Of a stretch of 19,840 nt of DNA, positions 1 through 7,698 are shown piece by piece (position 1 is the stretch's first letter; each line of letters opens with the position of its first letter). The notes below the pieces were generated by a model. That model saw nothing but the letters and a program-made list of their open reading frames with translations, did not search any database and was not told the origin of the DNA. This stretch comes from an uncultured bacterium (GTDB lineage: Bacteria; Bacillota; Clostridia; Peptostreptococcales; Anaerovoracaceae), in contig CAJMLL010000048.1 in assembly GCA_905214225.1 (NCBI GenBank), positions 1-19,840 of the forward strand. The letters run 5' to 3'. Position numbers and translations under genes: made by a program.

Positions 1-60
1 ACTGGCTTCGCTGCATGCTTCGTTACTGGCCTCGCTGCATGCTTCGTTACTGGCCTCGCA
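1..60. repeat. 24-bp tandem repeat, running off the left edge
   Basis: The unit ACTGGCYTCGCTGCATGCTTCGTT is present twice in full and once in part (the third copy ends near position 59). Twenty-four is a multiple of three and neither strand has a stop inside the repeat, so it could be the end of a repetitive coding region lying to the left. In the plus frame it would read as an eight-residue TGLAACFV repeat followed by a stop at about 112; in a minus frame it would read as an SEASNEAC-like repeat. Neither reading can be confirmed from this window. Confidence 0.8.
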
Positions 61-153
61 AACCCAGCAGAACACGGAGCCTCACCTGACATCGCAGGCT
101 AGCAGATCCCACAGACCTCGCAGATTATAGAAGGAACAGTGGTGCGATGCACT

Positions 154-372
154 GCGTTAAAGTAATAAAACAGCAAGATCAGCTCCACGCTGGCGAACGC
201 GCGCCGCGTTAAAGCGATAAAGCAGCAAGGTCAGCTCCACGCTGGCGAACGCGCGCCGCGTTAAAGCGCTAAAGCAGCAAGGTCAGCCCCACGCTGGCGA
301 ACACGCACCGCGTTAAAGCGCTAAAGCAGCAAGGTCAGCCCCACGCTGACGAACACGCACCGCGTTAAAGCA
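154..372. repeat. 52-bp tandem repeat, about 4.2 copies
   Basis: Units begin with GCGTTAAAG at 154, 206, 258, 310 and 362, an exact 52-bp period. Copies differ by scattered substitutions: neighbouring copies are most alike, with GATAAAG changing to GCTAAAG and CAGCTCC to CAGCCCC from left to right. The period is not a multiple of three, so the array is not a coding repeat. It sits upstream of a hairpin terminator at 396. It looks like a minisatellite of unknown role. Confidence 0.92.
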
Positions 373-395
373 CTAATACACAAAATTGAAATAAT

Positions 396-442
396 CCAGG
401 AAGTTCTGCCCATAATCGGCATGCTTCCTGGTTTTTCATTTT
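396..442 (+). terminator. Rho-independent terminator
   Basis: CCAGGAAG (396-403) pairs with CTTCCTGG (424-431). An inner TGCC/GGCA stem tightens the hairpin, and a T-rich run follows at 432-442. On the plus strand this would end whatever transcript enters from the repeat region at the left. On the minus strand it could also stop transcription from the gene ending at 501, but the T-run there is poor. Confidence 0.7.
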
Positions 443-500
443 TTCAACATTCTGCCCCTGCCGGAATCGTCCCTCTGCCTAATGGAATCAAACCCTGATA

Positions 501-1430
501 TTATTGCATATTCATGTCCTTCACAGCTTCTTCCTGATGTTTTTCTTGTATAAAATATTTCCTGATAGTTTCACCTATTTCCGCCGAATTAATGCCGCTT
601 TCCGTGTCATCATATGTTACGATCAGATTTTGCCCGAGAATGATTCCCTCGTCCTGATAATGCTGCAATTTCCAAAGCGCGTTTTTCATATACTTCGAGT
701 CATCAAGCAGTCCCATATGCTCCCAGACAAACAATCTTTTCTTTTTCTCCGAAAGGACGAGAAAATCCGGGCTGACCGTGTAATTTCCAAGCTTCAGATC
801 CGGCTCATAAACAAACGCCAGACCGTTCTGGATCAGCTGATTACAGATGATCACCTCCGACTTGGACCTTACCTTCAGATTATGGTCAGCCTGATGCCTG
901 AGATCCTGAGGGTATTTCGGGTTATTGATCCTGTGCACGGACAGATGCTCTTCTCTCCATTTATTAATATTCAGGCTTCCAGAAATCTGATAGCACTCTT
1001 CTGGCAGGGGGAAATAGGATTGTCCCCAGTTGGCTGAAATGGATTGCGGATTAAGCAATTTTATTACTTCCAACAAATTCTCAATTCGGGAAATGCTGCA
1101 ATCTAAACGTTTAATATATTCATATAAATACCTATAATAGATGATATTTTCTATTGTTTTTGCGTTATTTTCATCTCTTTTTCCCATATACCAGCGTTTC
1201 TTCTTTCCCAGGCTGTTGTCTTCCCTTCTAATCATAGAATAATACAACTCACCATTCCTTTTATAGCATGAGAGCCGGAAATATTTATACTCGTCAAGGC
1301 GGCGCATCTCCTTGATGCATTCTTTTCGTATTCTCTTTTCTCTCATTATTTCCTGGCTCAAATCTTCCGAGAAATCCTTCGTTTGCGAAATATTGAAATG
1401 ATATAGCATCTCTGTATATGAATCACGCAT
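501..1430 (-). CDS. Orphan PD-(D/E)XK nuclease-like protein
   Basis: A 309-residue protein of unknown exact role. Its C-terminal half carries what looks like a PD-(D/E)XK restriction-nuclease fold. E192 lies in RSKSE and P221-D222 in SPDF. In W236-E237-H238 the usual third-motif lysine is replaced, a variant I recall from clostridial and TnsA-like nucleases with a WEH motif. A conserved-looking K254 and Y258 and an NLIVTYDD strand follow. The N-terminal 130 residues are basic and partly helical, without a domain I can name. An AAAGGG sequence precedes the chosen ATG. No partner helicase, methylase or transposase is adjacent, so a role in defence, repair or mobility is only a guess. The gene is clearly AT-richer than the enzyme genes to its right, which suggests later acquisition. 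The family call rests on motif reading alone. Confidence 0.72.
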   Translation of the reverse strand: MRDSYTEMLYHFNISQTKDFSEDLSQEIMREKRIRKECIKEMRRLDEYKYFRLSCYKRNGELYYSMIRREDNSLGKKKRWYMGKRDENNAKTIENIIYYRYLYEYIKRLDCSISRIENLLEVIKLLNPQSISANWGQSYFPLPEECYQISGSLNINKWREEHLSVHRINNPKYPQDLRHQADHNLKVRSKSEVIICNQLIQNGLAFVYEPDLKLGNYTVSPDFLVLSEKKKRLFVWEHMGLLDDSKYMKNALWKLQHYQDEGIILGQNLIVTYDDTESGINSAEIGETIRKYFIQEKHQEEAVKDMNMQ

Positions 1431-2352
1431 TTCGATATACCCTTTATCACTGAACTTGGCTTTCTTAATATGGATGATCTATTTCATATCTTAGATTTCC
1501 ATATTTTTACATCTATATCAAATATTCTATATGGAATCTCACAATTACACAATAGGAATTTTATTCCCTATGTCTGACATGTATACTTGGTAAAACGGCT
1601 GGATTTAAGCAATTATTACCAACGATATTATTTTTTGGGATAATACATTTCCAGATGCAGATCGTCCCAACTTTTTCTTCCATTCCAGAAATATATTCTC
1701 GTATATTTGTTCAATTTTTATATTTTATCATATTATAGCATGATTATTCATAGCAAAGGAACAACGCCATATGCACTCAATAATACTATATACTCATTCC
1801 TTTTCATTATCCGAACATTATTCGATTTATTTTGCAAAATCGTTCACATCAAAGCATTTTATGCAGACAATAAAATCCACTGCAATCCTAGGTTTTAGGT
1901 AACATTTCAACTTTTACGCCGTTTTTCCCAAAAAGAACATAGTGTTTTGGGAAATTCCTCAACTTCTTATCAAAAATACCAAAACAACTCATTTTGAGAA
2001 CTGTTTTCGTGTCAAATTTCCATTTTCTTCCTGCATAATCAATGCATACTTCCCTGGGTGACCTTTTCCCATAGTCCGAACTCAGTACACAGTATACCCT
2101 CACTCCTCTTCCCGCGAACTGAACACTCACTCATCGTGGCCGCGACTTACTATATGACAAAAAAGCAGGGCCGCCTTCCCTCCAGCGCCTCAGCGGCGTA
2201 GGATGAATGGCGGCCCTGCTTTCTTTCAGGCACTGCGTTTTCGCGGCCCATTGATTAACCAATATTTTTCCTGACTGCAGCAAACTGCAGCCTTTATAAT
2301 CAATTTCTACAGCGGCTGGCCTTTTTCCTGGACAACAGCTCCTGCACAGTTC
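1431..2352. other. Gene-poor AT-rich spacer
   Basis: About 920 bases with no convincing gene. It holds a single GTATAC at 1581-1586 directly followed by an inverted repeat TTGGTAA (1587-1593) / TTACCAA (1616-1622), a near-copy of the dispersed palindrome (GTACACAGTATAC, 2085-2097), and a strong bidirectional terminator (2157-2226). An open 80-codon stretch on the minus strand (2130-1888) begins with GTG, has no ribosome binding site and matches nothing I know, so it is not called as a gene. Confidence 0.6.
2157..2226. terminator. Strong bidirectional terminator
   Basis: A 14-bp perfect stem, AAAGCAGGGCCGCC (2162-2175) with GGCGGCCCTGCTTT (2209-2222), has a small inner GC hairpin in the loop. 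On the minus strand the run of six A at 2159-2164 becomes a U-tract, so this ends transcripts from the permease remnant to its right. On the plus strand TTTCTTT follows, so it can work both ways. Confidence 0.85.
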
Positions 2353-2902
2353 CTACATGATCTGTCCGTTCTTGGCTGCGGCCTTTGCCTGCCTTGCAGA
2401 TGCAGCTGCGCTGTAATCAGTTCTGTGCTGGTAAACCTTGGTAACGATGAAGCCAGCGATCAGGACGATGAACGTGATGATGGCCAGTGAGTTTCCGGCA
2501 AGATTTCCATAGAAGCAGTATGCCATTACAGCAATGGCGATAATCGGGAAGATTACCTGCCATGTCCACTCACGCTTACCGTCGCGGAGTCTTGTGAAGT
2601 AGACGACAGAACTCAGGCAGGTCAGGCCGTAAGTCAGAATCAGTCCCAGAATTCCAACGGTCGCAACGGTACCGAATACATCAGTTCCGGAAAGTGCTCC
2701 ATGGGAGGCTGCATACATTGCAATCGGCGGAATCAGCGCGATCACGAAGATCGTGTGGTCGGATGTATACGGCGTGTTGTGTTTCTGGTGCACGCGGGCG
2801 AACACAGCCGGTGCCTTATGCTCTTTTGCGAGCTCATACAGCATACGTGTCGATGCGGATTATCTGCCAGGCAGTTAATCCCTCTCTGTGCAGCGGCTTC
2901 AT
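2353..2902 (-). pseudogene. APC-superfamily amino-acid permease, interior deleted
   Basis: The open part (2844-2353, 163 residues) is the C-terminal third of an APC-type amino-acid permease. It starts in the loop reading STR-MLYELAKEHKAPAVFARVH, equivalent to the conserved R-x-x-x-x-LA-x-x-x-x-x-P region, continues with about four membrane helices and ends in an Ala/Lys-rich tail. In the same frame just upstream is SAST preceded by a TAA, so there is no room for the first eight or so helices. At 2902 there is an ATG with AGGAG 11 bases before it, opening a frame that reads MKPLHREGLTAWQII, which resembles the extreme N-terminus of such permeases. That frame then runs out of phase at the join near 2855-2875. 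I infer an internal deletion of roughly 300 codons that left both ends of the gene. The promoter (3063-3092) and terminator (2157-2226) survive. The substrate is unknown. Confidence 0.8.
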
Positions 2903-3062
2903 TACCCCTTTCACTCCTGACTCTGCAGATATTATCAAGTCGGTCAGGATGAACGATAAACCCATTTAATGAAACACGCTATGAAACTTTGTCGTGTTGA
3001 ATGCATTCATGCACTCCGGGGCAAAATTTCATTTTTCCCTACGATGTAAATGGGTTGTATGT

Positions 3063-3092
3063 ATAATACATCAACGTGCTATTGATTGTCAA
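3063..3092 (-). promoter_or_regulatory. Sigma-A promoter of the permease remnant
   Basis: On the minus strand TTGACA (3092-3087) is separated by 18 bases from TATTAT (3068-3063). This points at the ATG at 2902 and implies a leader of about 150 bases. The leader contains a 12-bp palindrome TGAATGCATTCA (2998-3009). The -35 box matches the consensus exactly. Confidence 0.7.
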
Positions 3093-3131
3093 GGATTTTT
3101 TATAAATATTTCACAATAAATCTTAATTAAA

Positions 3132-3186
3132 ATTGTGGTATTGCCACAATAATCGTTACACGCGATTCTTGTGAAGCCGCCACAAG
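3132..3186. promoter_or_regulatory. Two operator-like dyads, TTGTG-N7-CACAA
   Basis: Two dyads share the pattern TTGTG-N7-CACAA. The first is ATTGTGG-TATTG-CCACAAT (3132-3150) and the second is CTTGTG-AAGCCGC-CACAAG (3168-3186). Both are 19 bp and their centres are 36 bp apart. They lie upstream of the permease promoter, about 40 and 76 bp beyond its -35 box, a position that would suit an activator or an upstream repressor site. The cognate regulator is not identifiable here. Confidence 0.55.
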
Positions 3187-3409
3187 CAATTGCTGTATAC
3201 TGTATACAAATTTTGTGTCCGAAAAACAAGAAGCCGGTTCCCGGCCGATTCATTGACATGGGACATTCAGATCATCGTGTGCACAGTATACATAAGTTGC
3301 TCTGCTTTTTTTCTTGAACATCAACGATGATCATTCCAGGATGGCAGAGCTCCGCTATCCTCTTCATTCTTCGCAGCATTCACGACAGTCAGAAAGTTTC
3401 CCTTTCCCG

Positions 3410-4597
3410 TTACTTCATCTTCCGCAGCATCTTTTTCCGGGCGATTGAAATTCCTATGCGGTAAGGAAGCGGCCGCAGGGCGCGGTCCGCTTCCTTCAAT
3501 TTTTCGCGGATCGGCAGGCTCTGCGGGCAGCGCGTCTCACATTTCCCGCACTGGACGCACTGGCTGGCAAAAGCGGGATCCATTCTCAGGCCGACGGTCT
3601 GGGCATATTCCTTCCGGCCGGTAGCTTTGTTTTCCGTATACATGCGGTTGTAGCAGCGGAAGGCGGCCGGAATGTCCACGCCGCGCGGGCATGGCATGCA
3701 GTAGCCGCAGCCTGTGCAGCCGACTTTTTCCGTCGCAGCGATGATATTCTTAACCTCGCTGACGACCCGGAAATCTTCATCTGTGAATCCTCCAACCTGA
3801 GCCTCCGACGCAATCCGGCAGTTTTCCCGGACCATGTCAAGAGAATTCATTCCGGACAGGACACACATAATTTCCGGCTAGTTCCAGAGCCAGCGCAGCC
3901 CATACTCCGCTGCCGAGTATCCCGACGGCTGCGCGGCGATCAGTGATTTTGCCTTATCCGGCAGGAGATTCACCAGTTTTCCGCCGCGCAGGGGCTCCAT
4001 GATCACAACTGGAATCCCCTTTCTGCCGGCGGCTTTCAGCCCGTCCACACCGGCCTGCGCATACTCGTCCACATAGTTATACTGAATCTGACACATATCC
4101 CAGTCATAGGCGTTCAGGATCTTCAGAAAATCCGCCGTATTTCCATGGTAAGAGAAGCCGATATTTCTAATCTTGCCAGACTGCTTTTTGTCGCGAATCC
4201 ATTTCTCAATGCCCAGGGCGCAGAGCTTCTCCCACTGCACGATTCCGGTCATATGATGCAGCAGATAATAATCCACATAGTCCGTCTGCAGGCGGCTGAG
4301 TTCCTCATCGAAATACTTATCCATGCCGTCCGGCGTCGTCACCATGTACTGGGGAAGCTTGGCCGCAATCTTCACCTTTTCGCGGATGCCGTTGCGCTGG
4401 AAAATCTTCCCGATCGCCGTCTCGCTCCCCGGGTAAACGTAGGCAGTGTCATAATAATTGACGCCCAGCCTGTAGGCCTCCATCAGCTCCTTTTCCGCCT
4501 TTCCCAAGTCGATATTTCCCGCCGTCCGCGTAAATCTCATGCACCCGTAGCCGAGCGCAGAAACCGCTTCACCATGTTTGTCCTTCCGATACTGCAT
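3410..4597 (-). pseudogene. Aldo/keto reductase with 4Fe-4S tail, split by an in-frame TAG
   Basis: Reading from ATG 4597, the frame gives an aldo/keto reductase with the usual tetrad D50, Y55, K80 and H114 (in YYDTA-x-VYPGSE, AAKLP and LLHHM). It is followed by a ferredoxin-like C-terminal domain with two cysteine clusters, CTGCGYCMPCP and CVQCGKCETRCP, enough for two 4Fe-4S centres. Codon 240 is TAG (3880-3878), within what should be WLWN-x-PEIMCVLSGMNS. The reading frame is the same on both sides, so one nonsense change breaks an otherwise full-length gene of about 395 codons. The start at 4597 is chosen because GGAGG lies eight bases upstream and because the promoter at 4631-4660 excludes an earlier start. 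Other genes here end in TAG, so routine recoding is unlikely. Translation could restart at 3868, but without a good ribosome binding site. Confidence 0.85.
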
Positions 4598-4630
4598 AAC
4601 CAGATCCTCCATTACACCTGTGTTTTCTAC

Positions 4631-4660
4631 AGTATATCCGGATTTCACGTCTCTCGTCAA
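4631..4660 (-). promoter_or_regulatory. Sigma-A promoter of the aldo/keto reductase
   Basis: TTGACG (4660-4655) and TATACT (4636-4631) are separated by 18 bases on the minus strand. Transcription would start around 4624, giving a short leader before the GGAGG and ATG at 4597. This promoter overlaps an in-frame ATG at 4660, which therefore cannot be the start codon. Confidence 0.7.
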
Positions 4661-4769
4661 TTTTCAGTTTCCGGTCGTTGGTGTCAAGAGGCAGTGGTTT
4701 TTTGTTGACAGATCTCCAAGCTTTTTACTGTGAGCCGTATGCAGCCTGATGCAACGTGATCTGATATCC

Positions 4770-4957
4770 GCACGGAGTTCTTTTCCATCTGCGATAACAC
4801 CGACAGCGCGTCCGTCTTCAATCAGGATTTTTGAGACTTCGCAGTTATACCAGATGTCCCCGTCATGCTTCAGAATACTGTCCGCCAGTCCCAGAGAAAG
4901 TGCATGGGATTTCATCTCCGGCATGCCCGGTTTCAGATAATAGTATTTATAGATCAT
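4770..4957 (-). pseudogene. Fragment of an FAD-dependent (phytoene-desaturase-like) oxidoreductase
   Basis: About 60 residues read GMPEMKSHALSLGLADSILKHDGDIWYNCEVSKILIEDGRAVGVIADGKELRAD when the open frame is followed. They match the middle of the FAD/NAD(P)-binding amine-oxidase-like family: the Gly-rich loop with its helix, then the strand pair ending in AVGV-x-x-x-DG. The N-terminal Rossmann motif and the whole C-terminal half are absent. The similarity stops after RADI (about 4770), where unrelated codons lead to a stop at 4664 next to the promoter of the neighbouring reductase. The break on the right lies at a 20-bp sequence (4952-4971) that also occurs at the break in the permease remnant. 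The protein cannot be functional. The family assignment is motif-based. Confidence 0.65.
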
Positions 4958-5163
4958 CTGGCAGGCAGTCAGTAATCACAAGGGTTATGGGGCATACAGT
5001 ATACATATATTCATCTGCTGCAGACCCGCGGCAACGGAATACCGTCACCGGCACTCGCCGGAATTGCTGACAATATTCATTCTTTTCGCGCAAACACTGG
5101 AATGCTTCTGGAAAACGTTGTAAGATATGAATACGATAAGAAGAAGACAAAGGAGATGAGAAC

Positions 5164-5742
5164 ATGGCAAAACAGCAGAATTTAAACGCGCATCAGGCTC
5201 TTCTCCGTCTGGAGGAAGGCAACCGCGCATATATGGAATCCTCGGCTTCAACAGGTAATATTTCCCCCGCTATCAGAAAGGAAACAGCAGAAAACGGGCA
5301 GTCGCCGTACGCGATCATCGTCACCTGCTCCGATTCCCGTGTGATTCCGGAAAGCATTTTCAATGCCGGTATCGGTGACCTGTTCGTCATCCGCGTTGCG
5401 GGAAATGTCATCGATAAACATCAGCTGGCAAGCATCGAGTACGCGCAGAAACATCTGGGTACCCGGCTGATTGTCGTTATGGGCCACACCCACTGTGGCG
5501 CGGTGGAGGCCGCCATGCATCCGGATGAAGATTGTAAATTCATCCAGTCAATTCTGGAGGAAATCCGCAGCGCAATCGGCGATGAATCGGATGAACGCAC
5601 CGCTTCCGTGCTGAATGTCCGCCACAGCATCCACCGGATCGAAAACAGTTTTGAGATCCTTGCAAGCGAGGAAGAAAACGGCCTGGACGTCATCGGCGCG
5701 ATTTATGACACGGAAACCGGAAAGGTTGATTTTCTGGATTAG
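5164..5742 (+). CDS. Beta-class carbonic anhydrase
   Basis: A 192-residue cytoplasmic zinc enzyme that interconverts CO2 and bicarbonate. The beta-class ligands are visible: C55 and D57-R59 in CSDSR, and H108 and C111 in HTHCGA. The D57/R59 pair is the usual active-site dyad. Length is normal for bacterial members. The ATG is preceded by AAAGGAG at a good distance. The gene stands alone: plus strand, bordered by an oxidoreductase fragment on the left and a hairpin terminator on the right. A GTATAC palindrome variant (4992-5004) lies about 160 bases upstream, but no clear -35/-10 pair was found between them. A role in supplying bicarbonate to carboxylases is usual for the family. Nothing in the neighbourhood shows a special partner. 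Confidence 0.95.
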   Translation: MAKQQNLNAHQALLRLEEGNRAYMESSASTGNISPAIRKETAENGQSPYAIIVTCSDSRVIPESIFNAGIGDLFVIRVAGNVIDKHQLASIEYAQKHLGTRLIVVMGHTHCGAVEAAMHPDEDCKFIQSILEEIRSAIGDESDERTASVLNVRHSIHRIENSFEILASEEENGLDVIGAIYDTETGKVDFLD

Positions 5743-5870
5743 CGGGAATCCTGCCGGCCAGCTGACCTGTAACTGCTGGTTTTCCGTCATTTGGCCGGGG
5801 CAGAATTGGGTTTTGTTCACCTTACAGGTTTATCTGTTGCCTGACCGCTTACAGATGATCCTGAACGCAA

Positions 5871-5923
5871 AACAGGCGCTGCCTGCGGCACGGAATCAAT
5901 CCGTCCTGTAGACAGCGCCTGTT
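5871..5923. terminator. Hairpin terminator between convergent genes
   Basis: AACAGGCGCTG (5871-5881) pairs with CAGCGCCTGTT (5913-5923), with an inner ACGGA/TCCGT stem. It lies between the carbonic anhydrase (plus) and the HAD phosphatase (minus), so it can serve both. The flanking T-runs are modest on each strand. Confidence 0.6.
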
Positions 5924-6024
5924 AATTAATATCGATTCATCTTTTGATCTGCATGATCGTCATCAGATCCCTGCCGTTCCGGCGGCAGGAAAATGCTGCC
6001 GTCTTTCTGGCACATTCAGCGGCC

Positions 6025-6888
6025 TTACTTTCCGGAAGGCCTCGCAGATCCAGCTGATTTTCCTTTTTCCGCAGTTTTTCCGGAATCCGGCTCGCGGTAA
6101 GAAGCCGCGGCTTTCGGGATATCGCCGACGCCCTCCAGCACCATAGATGGACGGAAGGCAAAGGACTCCATCATATCCCGGTCGAAAACGCCGGACATGA
6201 CGAGCACGGTGGACATGCCGCTCTCCAGTCCGGAAATCACGTCTGTATCCATGCGGTCGCCGATCATGACGGCTTCATTGGAATGGCATCCGAGCCTCTT
6301 CAGCCCCGTGCGCATCATCAGCGGATTCGGCTTGCCGCAGAAATAGGCTTTTGTGCCGGTTGTCATCTCTACAGGAGAAACCAGGGAGCCGCAGGCCGGC
6401 ATGATGCCGTTTTCAATCGGTCCGGAAATATCGGAATTGGCGCCGATCAATTTGGCACCGTTCATGACGAGATTGCAGGCCTTGGTCAGTGTATCCAGAG
6501 AATAGTTCTTTCCTTCTCCGATGACGACATAATCCGGATCTACGTCATTCATGACAATCCCCGCATCATACAGGGCGTTCAGCAATCCTGCCTCGCCGAT
6601 GACGTAGGCAGAGCAGCCCGGCGCCTGATCCGCGAGGAATGATGCGGTGGCCAGAGCGCTCGTATAGAAATGCTCTTCCGGAACGTCCAGTCCCATCCGT
6701 TTCAGCTTCTGTCTCAGTTCACGCGGCGTATATCCGCTGTTGTTGGTCAGGAAAAGATAGGACTTCTTCTCGTCCTGAAGCCATTTTATAAACTCCTTCA
6801 CCCCCGGCAGAATGATATTCCCGTGGTAGATCACTCCGTCCATATCGCAGATGAAGCCTTTTTTCTCATTAAAATTAATTGCTGCCAT
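6025..6888 (-). CDS. NagD-type HAD-IIA phosphatase
   Basis: A 287-residue hydrolase of the haloacid dehalogenase superfamily, subclass IIA (NagD/4-nitrophenylphosphatase group). Motif I is D15-M-D17-G-V-I with the nucleophile D15. Motif II is LTNNSG (T48). The C2-type cap lies between motifs II and III, motif III contains K186 in GKPNP, and motif IV is GDRMDTD (D211, D216). Such enzymes remove phosphate from nucleotides or sugar phosphates; the substrate cannot be told. The last 20 residues are a Lys/Ser/Gly-rich tail outside the family fold. I chose the ATG at 6888, ten bases from AAGGA; the ATG at 6894 or the GTG at 6897 would add only a few residues. It shares a terminator region with the convergent carbonic anhydrase gene. 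Confidence 0.92.
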   Translation of the reverse strand: MAAINFNEKKGFICDMDGVIYHGNIILPGVKEFIKWLQDEKKSYLFLTNNSGYTPRELRQKLKRMGLDVPEEHFYTSALATASFLADQAPGCSAYVIGEAGLLNALYDAGIVMNDVDPDYVVIGEGKNYSLDTLTKACNLVMNGAKLIGANSDISGPIENGIMPACGSLVSPVEMTTGTKAYFCGKPNPLMMRTGLKRLGCHSNEAVMIGDRMDTDVISGLESGMSTVLVMSGVFDRDMMESFAFRPSMVLEGVGDIPKAAASYREPDSGKTAEKGKSAGSARPSGK

Positions 6889-7056
6889 AATCATCACATC
6901 CTTACTTCTAATATGCAGAGCACACTCCTCCGTGCCCTTTCTTTATTTTTATTGTAAACTACAAGTTCACTATATCATGTTCAGGATGCTGATTCCACAG
7001 TCTTTTCTGTTTATTAGCATAGTTTTAAATGCCGTTTATGCGCCCATAACATTTCT

Positions 7057-7533
7057 TCATAAGAATTTTGAAAAAAGGCATCTATTCGTGCCGGATTTTT
7101 TTATAATCCAGTGCATAGTGTTTTTCACCGCATCGATAACCGGTACATACAGACCGAAGATCAGCAGAATCGTTGATCCGGATACGCCCGGCACGGAAGC
7201 CGCGGCTGCCATACACATGCCGCAGACGTTTTCGTAGAGGGTCTCTTTATCAAACACCTGATCCATGTGATAAACCATAAACAGGAGCAGCTCGTATTCC
7301 TTATTCTTCAGCCGGATTTCCTTTCCTTTAACCTTAACCCGGTGGGACGATGTATCGATGCTGATGTCTCCGATGGCGTGAACTCCTTCTGCCAGCGTGT
7401 CCAGCGGATCCTCAATTCTGCGGAACACAAAGCGGATCAGAAAGCGGTCCGTAAAGAAAATAGCCAGCACGATCACCACTGGCACCAGAATCATCAGCAC
7501 ATTCGACAGAGCAAGCCGTTTTTTTATCGTCAT
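7057..7533 (-). pseudogene. In-frame chimera: sensor kinase + response regulator + DUF368 fragments
   Basis: A single open frame of 158 codons with a normal start (GAGGA six bases before ATG 7533) joins pieces of at least three different proteins. Residues 1-25 look like the first membrane helix of a sensor histidine kinase. Residues 26-54 look like the second helix and the start of a HAMP linker (RRIEDPLDTLAEGVHAI), with the extracytoplasmic domain missing between them. Residues 55-106 are the first part of an OmpR-type winged-helix domain (LKNKEYELLLFM, QVFDKETLYENVCG) without the recognition helix. Residues 109-138 match the N-terminal PGVSG motif of DUF368 polyprenyl-phosphate transporters. 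The rest is unrelated. None of the parts is complete, so I treat it as fused gene remnants. Successive deletions are the simplest cause; an assembly join cannot be excluded. Confidence 0.75.
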
Positions 7534-7698
7534 CCCATTTCCTCACTTGCCAGTCTGCATTTTGTCTGTATCTGATTCTCAGTATAGCATTTCTAAATGC
7601 ATCGTTATTTAACAAAAGATAAACATCAAGGCCGCAGTGCACTGAAATCTGCATCTCCTGCCCTCCGGGATAAATTCTGGTAAAATACATTTAATCCC

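Larger units (their letters stand above)
2903..3409. other. Intergenic region with promoter, dyads and two GTATAC palindromes
   Basis: About 500 bases with no gene. It contains the leader and promoter of the permease remnant, the paired TTGTG dyads, a perfect GTATACTGTATAC (3195-3207) and a variant GTGCACAGTATAC (3279-3291). The right part (3300-3409) lies downstream of the aldo/keto reductase pseudogene. No clear terminator was seen there apart from a near-palindrome around 3340-3362. Confidence 0.6.

Noticed and set aside
1707..1898. Short hydrophobic open frame on the plus strand
   Set aside because: Very AT-rich DNA gives such frames by chance; no ribosome site or membrane-protein pattern beyond composition.
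1888..2130. Open frame of 80 codons on the minus strand
   Set aside because: It begins with GTG, has no ribosome binding site and resembles nothing known. Its start overlaps a copy of the dispersed palindrome, which by itself yields VYCV-like codons.
3410..3868. A separate small ferredoxin-like gene
   Set aside because: The frame is continuous with the upstream aldo/keto reductase apart from one TAG. The expected C-terminal reductase sequence continues straight through, so it is one split gene.
3878..3880. Pyrrolysine or reassigned amber codon
   Set aside because: Several intact genes in the window end in TAG, and aldo/keto reductases are not known to use pyrrolysine.
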